Origin: Limosilactobacillus panis DSM 6035
GTDB taxonomy: Bacteria; Bacillota; Bacilli; Lactobacillales; Lactobacillaceae
Direction of reading: 5' to 3'
DNA: 45,579 nt
NCBI RefSeq assembly: GCF_001435935.1
Contig: NZ_AZGM01000128.1
Span: forward strand, 1-45,579
Shown here in pieces: positions 23,021 through 31,684 of this stretch. The notes beneath the pieces were generated by a model. It was not told the DNA's origin and did no database searches. It worked only from the letters and a program-made list of their open reading frames with translations. Every line of letters starts with the position of its first letter. Within the stretch, counting starts at the first letter, position 1. A program made the translations under genes and the position numbers.

Positions 23021-23873
23021 TTTGTCCTCCTTTGATTAAATGGGCAATACTTTGCAAAGCCTTTGCCGTATCAGTACTGATTAATAGTGACCGGTCTTTT
23101 ATTACTGGATTGGTTAGCGCATCTTGGGGATTAAAGTTAATGTAGAATGAGTGGGCTAAGTAATTCGTCATTTCCCAAAATGGCTCCTGGATAAACATCG
23201 GCGTCATCCGGCCAACCCCAATTTCTATAAAGAGAACTTTCTTTAAGCGGTACTTACCAAGAAAGCGGTTGGCTTTTTCGTATTCTTCATAATATTTTTT
23301 ATCTTCAAGAAACTCCGGCCCCCGCACCCACGGGATAAGTGGTGTTCCATCAACCTTACTTTTAGGTATCAACGTCGTGGGTAGTCGGTTGCTTTCAATT
23401 TTAGGTAGTAATTTATCAAGGTAACGATTAATTGGGTACAAATTCTTATCCGTTGCTGTATTTTTACTTTGGAAGAATCCCCACGATCCTTGGATTTCGC
23501 TCACGTGTTCTGCGGGAAAGAACTTCTTGAACAACATATCTTGGTTCGTGGTGATAATGTGGTAAGGCTTGTTGTGGACAATTGTTTTCAGATAGTTATA
23601 GACATCATTTTGTGGCGGAATCGTTGAAACCATCTTCAACATTTTTAGTAGGTAAGCCCACCGTTCCTCTTCCGACGCAAACCGGTTATAGAATCCCTTA
23701 AAAATCCCTTCAAAGTGATACTTTTGATAAAAGTCCCGCATGTACTTCATAAATAAAGGGCTGGCCTCATACCAAAAATTCATTCCGGCAGCATTTGACA
23801 TCCCTGAACCGGCACCAATGATAATTGCATCAGCATTATTAATATGAGCTACGACATTTTCAAGATCAGTCAT
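23004..23873 (-). CDS. Sirtuin, class M (SirTM)-like
   Basis: A 289-residue protein of the sirtuin fold resembling the SirTM group, which acts as protein ADP-ribosyltransferase in some pathogens. The NAD-binding loop GAGSGMSNAAG is at 20-30, TTNQD at 108-112 and IQGSWGFFQS at 127-136. The usual catalytic histidine position after TTN-x-D is not a histidine (TTNQDMLF), and the protein has no cysteine, so no zinc ribbon. Known SirTM operons contain a macrodomain protein, GcvH-L and a lipoate ligase; none of these is here. It overlaps a second sirtuin-like gene and is divergent from a TetR gene with a GACACT/AGTGTC dyad between. Confidence 0.8.
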   Translation of the reverse strand: MTDLENVVAHINNADAIIIGAGSGMSNAAGMNFWYEASPLFMKYMRDFYQKYHFEGIFKGFYNRFASEEERWAYLLKMLKMVSTIPPQNDVYNYLKTIVHNKPYHIITTNQDMLFKKFFPAEHVSEIQGSWGFFQSKNTATDKNLYPINRYLDKLLPKIESNRLPTTLIPKSKVDGTPLIPWVRGPEFLEDKKYYEEYEKANRFLGKYRLKKVLFIEIGVGRMTPMFIQEPFWEMTNYLAHSFYINFNPQDALTNPVIKDRSLLISTDTAKALQSIAHLIKGGQNDERD

Positions 23874-23997
23874 ATTGGTTCTCCTTTATCCGATATCGTG
23901 TCTATTTTTGAACACCGTGTAGTTAAATGATATTATTAATTGTAGTTACCGGTGCCCTTAAAATTAATAACGTTTTTGCAAAATCTATCGGTTTATG

Positions 23998-24030
23998 GAC
24001 ACTCTAATAAAAGTGTCAAGAACAGGACAC
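23998..24030. promoter_or_regulatory. Candidate TetR-family operators (two overlapping dyads)
   Basis: GACACT-N8-AGTGTC (23998-24017), followed by GTGTC-N8-GACAC (24013-24030), in the gap between the divergent sirtuin and TetR genes. On the minus strand TTGACA, a good -35 box, lies inside the site. A similar GACAC/GTGTC dyad lies beside the second TetR gene at 40645-40665. Confidence 0.5.
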
Positions 24031-24068
24031 CTCTTCCCTACTGGTTAATTGAAAGGATAGTGGAACCA

Positions 24069-24647
24069 TTGGCAAACGGACCAAGAAAACAAGATCGACG
24101 AACAATATACACAATCAACGTAATCAAAGACAGTTTTTTAGAGATGATCCAAAAAACACAATATTCCAAAATCACGATTAAAAAGATCTGCGAAAAGGCC
24201 GACATTAGCAGGTCGACCTTCTATCTCCACTTTGATTCGATTAACGACGTTTTGAATGCGGTCCTTGATGATGCCATTATGGTGACATCACCGCATTACC
24301 TGGAAATCAATGACTTCAGTGTTGATTACCTGAAAGAAAATGAGTCTTTAATACCAGCCTGCCAGCGGGTGGGGGCAAGCGCAAAATACCGTAAATTACT
24401 CCTTGATCCTGATTTAACCGAATACATCGTCGGGCGCATCATGGTTCATGAACGCAATCGAGTAGTTCCCGCAATTCAAAAAAAGACGGGACTCGGTAAA
24501 GAAGACGCTGAAACATTATTCTTATATACCCTTCACGGTTCCTTTGCCGTTAACCGTGCTAACCACTTCAGGAAAAATGATAAATGGTATCATGACGTTC
24601 AGCTGTTAAATAAGTTTACCTTGAACGGGTACCGGACCCTCAAATAG
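24069..24647 (+). CDS. TetR/AcrR-family regulator
   Basis: A 192-residue TetR-family protein. The helix-turn-helix is near the N terminus (KITIKKICEKADISRSTFYLHFDSIND) and the C-terminal ligand domain has the TetR_C_8-like pattern of Firmicute regulators. The open frame runs back to 23952, but I prefer TTG 24069 (LANGPRKQDRR): the HTH then lies at the normal distance and GAAAGGA is upstream; the start is uncertain. It is divergent from the sirtuin pair. The dyads between them suggest it controls those genes and itself. Confidence 0.8.
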   Translation: MANGPRKQDRRTIYTINVIKDSFLEMIQKTQYSKITIKKICEKADISRSTFYLHFDSINDVLNAVLDDAIMVTSPHYLEINDFSVDYLKENESLIPACQRVGASAKYRKLLLDPDLTEYIVGRIMVHERNRVVPAIQKKTGLGKEDAETLFLYTLHGSFAVNRANHFRKNDKWYHDVQLLNKFTLNGYRTLK

Positions 24648-24824
24648 CCCTTGATGTACTGCCAGAATAATGGTCATATTAAATACGCAAAGCCCACAGG
24701 AAGTTTTATAATCCCCCCTTATTTGTAATTCATTTTTGGAATGAATCCTAATTAATAATAAGTATTTCAAATAGCTACCGCTACGATTTAATATTAAAGA
24801 AGAAATCTTAAGGAGGAATTATAA

Positions 24825-25502
24825 ATGAGCAAGCCGTACATTATCGTTCATATGATGGAGTCAGTTGACGGGCGGATCGATTGCGGGATGACCGCCCAAC
24901 TTGGCGGAAATCCAGAATATTATTCATCATTAGATGCAATTAACGCTCCTACCCGCATTAGTGGTCGGGTGACTGCTGCAAGTGAATTAACTGGTGGTGG
25001 CCAGTATATTCCCCAAGACAATGCCACACTTAATAAGACGACCTTTACTAAAAACGTAACCGCGGATAGCTACAATATTGTGGTTGATACTAAGGGAACG
25101 TTGTGCTGGGGCACTGAAACTAGTACTAGTTTTCCCCACCTGATTATTACTAGTGAAGACGTCACTAAGGAGTACTTGGATTACCTTGACCGACAAAACA
25201 TTTCCTGGATTGCGACTGGTAAGGGCCGGATCGATTTAATGCAGGCAATGGACATTCTAGCAACCGAATTTGGTATTAGGCGGCTGGCAATTGTCGGTGG
25301 CGGTAAAATTAACGGCGGCTTTCTCAACGCTGGCTTGGTTGATGAAATCAGCGTTTTAATTGGGCCCGGAATCGATGGCCGTATCGGTCAGTCCAGCCTG
25401 TTTGACGGTCGTCCCGGCAATCGTCAGCCAGTGGCCCTACAATTAAAGGGCGTCAAATCCTATGAAGATGGCGCTGTCTGGCTGCGTTACCTGGTTAAGT
25501 AA
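24825..25502 (+). CDS. RibD C-terminal domain / dihydrofolate reductase-like protein
   Basis: A 225-residue protein of the RibD_C/YyaP superfamily of NADPH-dependent reductases. Visible features are the start MSKPYIIVHMMESVDGRIDC, the cofactor block LAIVGGGKINGGFLNAGLVDEI (about 150-175) and the ending GAVWLRYLVK. The deaminase half of true RibD is missing and no riboflavin genes are near, so a specific role in riboflavin synthesis is unlikely. AAGGAGG lies before ATG and a strong hairpin follows, so it is monocistronic. Substrate unknown. Confidence 0.85.
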   Translation: MSKPYIIVHMMESVDGRIDCGMTAQLGGNPEYYSSLDAINAPTRISGRVTAASELTGGGQYIPQDNATLNKTTFTKNVTADSYNIVVDTKGTLCWGTETSTSFPHLIITSEDVTKEYLDYLDRQNISWIATGKGRIDLMQAMDILATEFGIRRLAIVGGGKINGGFLNAGLVDEISVLIGPGIDGRIGQSSLFDGRPGNRQPVALQLKGVKSYEDGAVWLRYLVK

Positions 25503-25529
25503 TTACTTCTTATATTTATTTTTACAAAA

Positions 25530-25570
25530 CAGCCTGCTATAACGGTACTTTTAATCGTTATAGCAGGCTG
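25530..25570. terminator. Terminator after the RibD-like gene
   Basis: A perfect 15-bp stem, CAGCCTGCTATAACG and CGTTATAGCAGGCTG, with an 11-base loop. An A run lies on the left and a T-rich tract on the right. It separates two convergent genes. Confidence 0.85.
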
Positions 25571-25585
25571 CTTGATTTACTGCCA

Positions 25586-25861
25586 TCATAAAATATGTTG
25601 GTCCAACGCATGGACACCACTGGCATAGTGTCCCCAAGCACTAAAAATGGTTACCAGGTTATTTTTTGAATCAATCGAATAAACAACCCGGTTGCTTTGA
25701 CTAATGCGTTTAGAATAAATACTTGGCCGATTGTGCCGCCGCTCTAGTAATTCAAAATGATGACCACGGCCTTTGGGATCGTTTCTCATTATGAAGTGTT
25801 TCGATGACAACGCGGTCTGAAAATGATAAGATAGTGGTGCCCATAAAGGTCCTTCTTTCAA
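25586..25861 (-). CDS. YoeB/Txe-family toxin, orphan and probably truncated
   Basis: A 91-residue frame whose part from residue 28 (NDPKGRGHHFELLER, then SIYSKRISQSNRVVYSID, then VTIFSAWGHY) fits the YoeB/Txe mRNA interferase family. The N terminus (MKEGPLWAPLSYHF) lies inside a hairpin and does not look like the usual lysine-rich first helix, and the family tail is extended. No antitoxin gene lies upstream, where such a gene normally sits. I see it as a remnant that may still be open; activity is doubtful. Confidence 0.55.
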   Translation of the reverse strand: MKEGPLWAPLSYHFQTALSSKHFIMRNDPKGRGHHFELLERRHNRPSIYSKRISQSNRVVYSIDSKNNLVTIFSAWGHYASGVHALDQHIL

Positions 25862-25899
25862 TGGAATGTTGTGGTAACACCATTAAAGACCTTTATGGG
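25840..25899. terminator. Long hairpin over the YoeB-like start
   Basis: CCCATAAAGGTC and GACCTTTATGGG pair perfectly; inside them CTTTCAATGG pairs with CCATTAAAG with a bulge. The plus-strand side ends in GTTTTTC. It could be a terminator or the end of a lost element. Confidence 0.55.
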
Positions 25900-26571
25900 T
25901 TTTTCTGTCCACTTAAATGTTCAACTTAAATTTTACAATCTACCTCATATTTAAAAATAGTACGGGGGTTCGCCGTTATAACTGGCTATTAAACTCAATT
26001 ATTGTATTTTCATGGCAAACATTTTGGCAAACAAACATGTAGTCTTAAGTGAGTTAGACGAGTTTTAACACTGCCAAAATGCCGTTATCTTGCGCCTCCA
26101 ACTCTAAGTTACATTACAATTCTATTCGATATCGATGATGCCTTCGACAATTGGAATTCCCAATTGCTGGTAACGAGAACAATATCATTGCCCAAGGCAT
26201 CAAGGTTATACAGTGATTCTGCCGATTCAGGGTTAAGTAAAGGATAGTTTGCGTATTGTACCGTTTTGCCGCTGTGAGATTCATTTTCTCAACCACCAAA
26301 CCGAGGCCCATTCCGTCATGTTCTGCCGGGTCCATTTTGACCAGTTCTTACGTGACGTTATGGGTACATTGGAATCACCCTTGATAGCTGTAACTTCCAG
26401 TTTGGCTTTTTACTTAGCAAACTAGTTCTAAGATCGTCCCCAATCAGGTCGATGAAGCCTAGCAGATCCTGTCAAATATCCTCAACCGCCACCTTCCAAT
26501 CCATAAACCAACAAACCGAATGCCGATTTTTCAATGTTTGTTCAAAAAGCTAACCTCCTGTAGTTTTATGA
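25900..26571 (-). pseudogene. Decayed region, unidentified minus-strand gene remnants
   Basis: This 670-base stretch has no intact gene. On the minus strand broken frames show protein-like pieces: DLIGDDLRTSLLSKKPNWKL (around 26400-26460), DGMGLGLVVEKMNLTAAKRY (around 26270-26330) and, in another frame, LLNPESAESLYNLDALGNDI (around 26180-26240). They appear to come from one former gene that now has several stops and shifts. I do not recognise the family. Confidence 0.5.
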
Positions 26572-27513
26572 TTATTGCTTTTCATTGGTTGCATCCAGTC
26601 GACGTTTCTTCTCTTGTGTTAAAACATCGTATTCATCTTGCATCGACTTATAAATTTTCTGTGCCCGTAACAGATTATTTTTGGCAATATCAAGCTGCTC
26701 ATCCAACTCATGGTTAGAATAACGGGAAGCTGATAGCTGTGTCTGGAGCGTCTCTCGATACCAACTAATCACCGTCTTATAACTAATAATTCCCGCTTGC
26801 TTAAGAGAAGACCCCAACCGACGAATCTTCGTCTTGTTTTCGGCAATCAAATGAATGTTGTGCAGAACCGGCCGACTAACGTGGATGGTCCAATAGTTAA
26901 TCAAGGGACCTGCGAAGAAAGCAATCACGAAGGTTGCCACCCCAACCGAGCCATGAACCAACAGTGCACAAATCATAAAGGCAATATCCTGAATAACTCG
27001 CGCTGTCTTATATTTGATATGAAGCCTTGAGGACGCAATCGGGGCAATGGCATCGTAAGGTGCAACCCCCAGGTCCGCACACATGTATAGTGATGCCCCA
27101 AATGTAAATAACAGCATACCGATAACCAGGTCACCAATAATTAGGAGCAAGCCCATGTGATGATTGGTCGCAAAGGTATTTTGATACCAGACATTACCAT
27201 ACTGGATAATATAACCGACTAGCACCATGTTCAGGATTGTCCCGATCCCGATCATTGAATGATCAAGAAATAGAACAACCACTAAAATAATCAGGTTGAA
27301 GGCTAATTGAAAGTTACCTAAGCCAATATGCAGCATGTTCGAGGCACCAACATTAGTTGCAGTAAACGGCGGTGTACCAACGTGTCCCCCTAGCAGGAAG
27401 GACGTTCCAATGGATAGAAGAAAGATCCCAATCAGCGCCATCAGAATCCGTAGACTTACATCAAAAATCTTACCTTTCGGGTCACTTATCAAACTGTTAT
27501 CTTGATTGTTCAT
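26572..27513 (-). CDS. YczE/YitT-like membrane protein with a charged C-terminal extension
   Basis: A 313-residue protein. The first ~215 residues hold about five membrane segments and the family stretches SFLLGGHVGTPPF and LYMCADLGVAPYDAI of YczE-type membrane proteins. Residues ~220-313 are hydrophilic and helix-prone (ELDEQLDIAKNNLLRAQKIY), with heptad-like spacing suggesting a coiled coil; this tail is not part of the usual ~210-residue family. The function of YczE proteins is poorly known. The gene follows a strong terminator, so it is its own unit. Confidence 0.75.
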   Translation of the reverse strand: MNNQDNSLISDPKGKIFDVSLRILMALIGIFLLSIGTSFLLGGHVGTPPFTATNVGASNMLHIGLGNFQLAFNLIILVVVLFLDHSMIGIGTILNMVLVGYIIQYGNVWYQNTFATNHHMGLLLIIGDLVIGMLLFTFGASLYMCADLGVAPYDAIAPIASSRLHIKYKTARVIQDIAFMICALLVHGSVGVATFVIAFFAGPLINYWTIHVSRPVLHNIHLIAENKTKIRRLGSSLKQAGIISYKTVISWYRETLQTQLSASRYSNHELDEQLDIAKNNLLRAQKIYKSMQDEYDVLTQEKKRRLDATNEKQ

Positions 27514-27549
27514 CGAAGACTTACTCCTTTATTTTAGAATAGTTAAGTT

Positions 27550-27572
27550 AGCTCCCGGCCTCACCGGAGAGC
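27550..27572. terminator. Short hairpin upstream of the YczE-like gene
   Basis: AGCTCCCGG and CCGGAGAGCT pair with one mismatch around CCTCA. It has no clear T run. It may be a transcript end or leader structure. Confidence 0.35.
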
Positions 27573-27583
27573 TTAAGTATTTA

Positions 27584-27617
27584 AAATAGAGACTGGGCGT
27601 TAACTCAGTCTCTATTT
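27584..27617. terminator. Terminator of the aldehyde-reduction cluster
   Basis: A perfect 12-bp stem, AAATAGAGACTG and CAGTCTCTATTT, with a ten-base loop, downstream of the interrupted alcohol dehydrogenase on the minus strand. Confidence 0.8.
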
Positions 27618-27646
27618 GACTTAATACAAGTAGTTGACTCTTCTAT

Positions 27647-28696
27647 TTATTCACTTACGATTACCAGTGACTTAATTGCTTGCCGCTTATTCATCGCTTC
27701 ATAAGCCTGCTTGATTTCATCAAGCTTGAACCGCTTCGTGAATACCTTTCCTGGATGGATCTTACCATTTAGAACGGCATCAAGTAATACTTGCCTATCA
27801 TAAGTGGTTACCGGCGCCGTTCCCCCACGAAGGCCAATGTTTTTACCAAAAAGCTGGTTTGCTTTAGGCTCCGTTTCAGGAACACCAACCCGGCCAATCA
27901 CAGCACCTGGACGAGCAATTTATCCGGCCTGCTCAATTGCGCTAGTCGCACCAACACATTCAAGAACTGCATCAACCCCGGCATTTTCTTCGGTCAACGC
28001 TAAAACATCCTTAACTGCTTGGTCACCTTTACTAGAAACGATATCCGTAGCATCAAACTCACGCCCAAGTTTAGCTCGGTCAGCATGGTGACTCAACAGG
28101 ATAATTCGTTTGGCACCACGCAATTTAGCACCGATAACGCCACAAAGGCCAACCGCACCGTCACCAATAACTGCTACGGTTTCGCCATCCTTTACTTCAG
28201 CACTAGTAGCAGCGTGGTAACCAGTTGCCATCACGTCGGCCAGCGTCAAAAGGTCGTTCAACTGTGCATCGGAATAGTCTTTTGGTTGACCAGGAATCTT
28301 GACCAATGCCCAGCTAGCATTCTCTGTCTGCAGGTATTCAGCCTGGTAACCGGTAGTAATGCCACTGGCGAAGTTGCTGTTAAGGCAATTACTGTCAAAA
28401 CCATTCTTGCAGGCGACACAGTGCCCACAACCATGGGTAAACGGTACGATCACAAAGTCACCTGGTTTAACGTTCTTGACGTTTCCACCAACCGCATCCA
28501 CGATGCCAATTGCTTCGTGGCCAACCACCGTTCCTGGACGATAAAATTCATGAATGCCCCGGTAAAACCATAGGTCCGATCCGCAGACACAGGCCCGAAC
28601 GACCTTGATAATGGCGTCATTGGCCGTCTTTATTTCCGGTTTAGGAACATCCTTAAGTTCAACATCGCCCGGCTTTTCATATACGGTTGCTTTCAT
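27647..28696 (-). pseudogene. Zinc-dependent alcohol dehydrogenase interrupted by TAA
   Basis: The 350-codon frame encodes a zinc MDR dehydrogenase: CVCGSDLWFY and GHEAIG for the catalytic zinc, CGHCVACKNGFDSNC for the structural zinc, and GDGAVGLCGV for NAD(P). A single in-frame TAA at 27917-27919 lies between EQAG and IARPGAVIGRVG; the frame is otherwise open to 27647, and an AAA to TAA change would explain it. The truncated product would lose the last ~90 residues. I begin at the ATG 28696 (MKATVYEKPG); the upstream 39 codons overlap the preceding gene. It is the last gene of the unit. Confidence 0.8.
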
Positions 28697-28730
28697 AGTC
28701 GAATGGCTCCCTTCATTAATTAATAATGCG

Positions 28731-29063
28731 TTATTTACGAATGAATTTCTGATCATTCGCTGGTATTCCCTGTACATCAGTAACGTAACGCTCAACGCGC
28801 ATGTGCAGGTCATACTTTTCTCGCAGATTAGCGAGTTTATGCATCATTGGTGACGCATGGTGAGCATTCAAGGCTTGTTGGTCACGCCACTGATCAATCA
28901 AGAGAATCGTCTCTGAATCGTTCAGTGATTGAAAATAATCATACCGTTCATTCCCAGGCTCATTACGAATCCGTTGCGCGACTCCAGTCTTCTCCATCTC
29001 TTCGGCAAATCGTTTAGCACTGTCATTTTCACCGGTATAATACAGGTTTACAACCAAACTCAT
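28731..29063 (-). CDS. ABM-domain protein (YgiN-like quinol monooxygenase family)
   Basis: A 110-residue dimeric-barrel protein with the antibiotic-biosynthesis-monooxygenase fold, beginning MSLVVNLYYTGENDSAKRFA and with the typical ILLIDQWRDQQALNAHHAS block. Members oxidise quinols or small phenols without a cofactor, or only bind them. It lies 11 bases after the aldo/keto reductase stop and 34 bases before the dehydrogenase start. Its partners suggest a role in removing reactive carbonyl or quinone compounds; this is inferred from context. Confidence 0.78.
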   Translation of the reverse strand: MSLVVNLYYTGENDSAKRFAEEMEKTGVAQRIRNEPGNERYDYFQSLNDSETILLIDQWRDQQALNAHHASPMMHKLANLREKYDLHMRVERYVTDVQGIPANDQKFIRK

Positions 29064-29074
29064 AATATGCCCTC

Positions 29075-30079
29075 CTACTTAACATCCTTGGGTAACATGC
29101 CCACGGGGTTCTGATTAAGTGCGCCGACAATCTCGTGAGCTGTGTATGGTTCATCGAGATAATCCACTTCATCAGGAGTTAATTCAACTTCAACGGCCCG
29201 TGCCGCATCATCCAGGTACTGAGTCTTAGTTGCACCAACAATTGGTGCTGTAATCCCCTTGGCCCATTGCCAGGCTAGGGCAATCTGCGACATCTTGGCA
29301 TGATGTTGGTCAGCCACTTCAGCGACCCGTTTAATAATCGGCATATCCTGCTGTTTAGCATGATCGTACTTGGCCCGTTCTGAAGTATCCGTTTCATTAC
29401 GTTTGGAATGTCCTTCCCAAGTTGGCCGGGTCAAATGCCCACTGGCGAGCGGACTATATGGCATCATCATCACACCATCTTGCTTGCAAATAGGAATTAG
29501 TTCTCGTTCATCTTCACGATAAAGGAGGTTATAGTGATTCTCCATTGCGACAAACTGGTGCCAGCCGTTTTTTTCAGCAACGTGTTGCATGTTTTGAAAT
29601 TGGTATCCATACATAGCCGAAGCGCCAATGGCCCGCACTTTGCCTTCTTGAATTACGTTATCCAAAGCTTCCATGGTTTCTTCGATTGGATGATCATAGT
29701 CAAAGCGATGAATAATATATAGGTCTAGATAATCGGTGCCCAGCCGCTTTAAAGTACCATCAATTTCCCGATTAATTGCTTCTTTGGAAAGGCGACCATC
29801 ATTAAAGTAAACCTTGCTAGCAAGGACGACCTTATCTCGTGAGATTTGATGTTTCTTCAATGAATTACCAATGTACTCTTCACTTGTGCCCATTCCGTAA
29901 ACATTAGCCGTATCAAAAAAATTGATGCCCAAACTAAGGGCATATTGAACCACCTTATCGGTCTGTTCTTCATTTAAAATCCACCGATAAGTCTTCATGG
30001 CGGGCTTACCAAAGCTCATCCCACCAACCGCTAATTTAGATATTTTAATATCTGTCTGTGGAATATGACTATACTTCAT
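29075..30079 (-). CDS. Aldo/keto reductase (Tas/YajO type)
   Basis: A 334-residue aldo/keto reductase of the long, Tas-like branch. The tetrad is D56, Y61 (FFDTANVYG), K89 (LASKVYF) and H124 (YIIHRFDYDHP). The cofactor region PIVGATKTQYLDD is near residue 285. It is the first gene of the sub-cluster AKR, ABM protein and dehydrogenase. An 81-base gap separates it from the LysR gene, so a separate promoter is possible. Substrates of this branch are broad and cannot be told from the sequence. Confidence 0.9.
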   Translation of the reverse strand: MKYSHIPQTDIKISKLAVGGMSFGKPAMKTYRWILNEEQTDKVVQYALSLGINFFDTANVYGMGTSEEYIGNSLKKHQISRDKVVLASKVYFNDGRLSKEAINREIDGTLKRLGTDYLDLYIIHRFDYDHPIEETMEALDNVIQEGKVRAIGASAMYGYQFQNMQHVAEKNGWHQFVAMENHYNLLYREDERELIPICKQDGVMMMPYSPLASGHLTRPTWEGHSKRNETDTSERAKYDHAKQQDMPIIKRVAEVADQHHAKMSQIALAWQWAKGITAPIVGATKTQYLDDAARAVEVELTPDEVDYLDEPYTAHEIVGALNQNPVGMLPKDVK

Positions 30080-30160
30080 CGATCAACGCCTCTTTAGTGC
30101 TATTATGAGGTGACTAATTATGAATGTAAATTGCTTATAGTTAATACTTGTCTACTCAAT

Positions 30161-31033
30161 TTAGGCATATATAGTTTGGAGCTTTTCGATAAATCTTTGC
30201 GTTGCTTCAGTTAAAGTATTTCCTTTTGGCCAGATAAGAAATTGTGTTTGACGACGTTCAGGAGAGAAGGGGATAAACTTTAAATTAGTTGAAGATGGTC
30301 GTGGAGCTTCTTCAATACAAACAATATTTCCAATACCTGCTTGAGCAAGGTAGCTGGCATTGGTGAGTAGGTTTGATTCTGCAACTATCTCTAACTCTCT
30401 TCCCTGAACCAGCTCATTTAAATCATCATAGAATAATGCCCGATGGGGAATGATTAACGGCAAATTTTGTAGATCTTCGGCTGTAATCACTTGATGGTGA
30501 GCTAACTTACTGTCTGATTTAACTAGTAATCCCCACCGATCTTGAATTGGTAACTTAAGAGTATGATATTTAACGGTACTAATCGGTGCACAGACCACGC
30601 CCAGTTCTATGTTTCCTTGATCCATTCGTTCCTGAATATCTTCACCATCGGCATCATAAAAATCGTAGCGCACGTGTGGATACTGTCTATGAAAAGCAAT
30701 CAGTTGGGGTAATAATAGCTTCGTTACTTCCGATTCAACACAACCAATATGAATTGTGCCGGTTAAATCATTATTATTAATGTTTGCTATCATTTGATTA
30801 GCCTGATCGAGTTCAGCTATTATCCGCCGAATTTTCTTTTCGTATGCACTACCAGCCTTAGTCAGGTACATTCGTCGCCGTTCCCTGGTAAATAGGGGAG
30901 TATTAAGTTGCGTCTCGAGCTGTTGAATTTGCCGACTGAGCGTTGGTTGAGAGATATGTAATTCCCGTGCAGCCGCCGAAATTGTTCCCTGCTTAGCTAC
31001 TACTAAAAAATAACGTAAAATTCTTGTTTCCAT
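30161..31033 (-). CDS. LysR-family transcriptional regulator
   Basis: A 290-residue LysR-type regulator of normal length: the winged helix in 1-60 (TISAAARELHISQPTLSRQIQ) and a full effector domain from about 90. It follows the NmrA-like gene by 31 bases in the same direction, and the next gene is the Tas-like reductase. It probably belongs to the unit and may control the reductase genes on either side. No clear LysR dyad could be pointed out in the 81-base gap downstream. Confidence 0.88.
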   Translation of the reverse strand: METRILRYFLVVAKQGTISAAARELHISQPTLSRQIQQLETQLNTPLFTRERRRMYLTKAGSAYEKKIRRIIAELDQANQMIANINNNDLTGTIHIGCVESEVTKLLLPQLIAFHRQYPHVRYDFYDADGEDIQERMDQGNIELGVVCAPISTVKYHTLKLPIQDRWGLLVKSDSKLAHHQVITAEDLQNLPLIIPHRALFYDDLNELVQGRELEIVAESNLLTNASYLAQAGIGNIVCIEEAPRPSSTNLKFIPFSPERRQTQFLIWPKGNTLTEATQRFIEKLQTIYA

Positions 31034-31064
31034 GTTGGCACCTGCGAGTATTTAAATTAGGACA

Positions 31065-31670
31065 TTAAATCAGATCCCTAGTGATACTGATATTCCTCCT
31101 TGAATACATCTTATCATTGCTAATCAAGTGAGTGGCAAATTTGAGTAATGATGGGACTGTTGCTATATACCCCCTTGCCTTTTCACCCTTAATAGTTAGC
31201 ACAAAATCATCCTCTTTACCTGCCCTTAGAAAGCCTGGTCGAATAATTGTATAGTTTAGATTGCTACTTTCAATAATATCAACTGCTTTCCTATTCGGTA
31301 ACTGAGCCTGATTATTTACTAGGTTATCTTTTCCATCCATTTCATCGGGAATTTCATTATATATCCCAACGGCACCCATAAAAATTAGGCGGTCAACCTT
31401 TTCCTCAGGCATTAACTCAACAAGGTTGTTTGCAACTTGAGGAAGATGTTTACCAGAAATGGCACAGAAAACCACGTCTTGTCCCTTCAATGCCCGTCTT
31501 AGATCATTACGTTCAAGAGCGTTTCCTACCATAATTCGAGTACGCGCTTGAGGCTTTAACCTATCAGCATGTCGGGCAAACAAGGTCAGATGCTCTTTTG
31601 TTGTCGTCATTAATTTTTTCGTTAGCGCGGTTCCCAACGTACCAGTGGCACCTAAAATCAACACATTCAT
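31065..31670 (-). CDS. NAD(P)-binding reductase, NmrA/atypical SDR
   Basis: A 201-residue atypical short-chain dehydrogenase of the NmrA/NAD(P)H-binding group. The dinucleotide motif GATGTLG is at 7-13, VFCAISGKH near 85 and IIRPGFL near 145 replaces the classical YxxxK tyrosine region. Fourteen bases separate it from the aldo/keto reductase upstream, so they share a transcript. It may act as a redox sensor or a reductase for a small carbonyl compound; both occur in the family. Confidence 0.82.
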   Translation of the reverse strand: MNVLILGATGTLGTALTKKLMTTTKEHLTLFARHADRLKPQARTRIMVGNALERNDLRRALKGQDVVFCAISGKHLPQVANNLVELMPEEKVDRLIFMGAVGIYNEIPDEMDGKDNLVNNQAQLPNRKAVDIIESSNLNYTIIRPGFLRAGKEDDFVLTIKGEKARGYIATVPSLLKFATHLISNDKMYSRRNISITRDLI

Positions 31671-31684
31671 TTATGGTCACTCTC

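Noticed and set aside
28019-28573. 184-codon open frame on the plus strand
   Set aside because: Antisense to the zinc alcohol dehydrogenase; no ribosome site.
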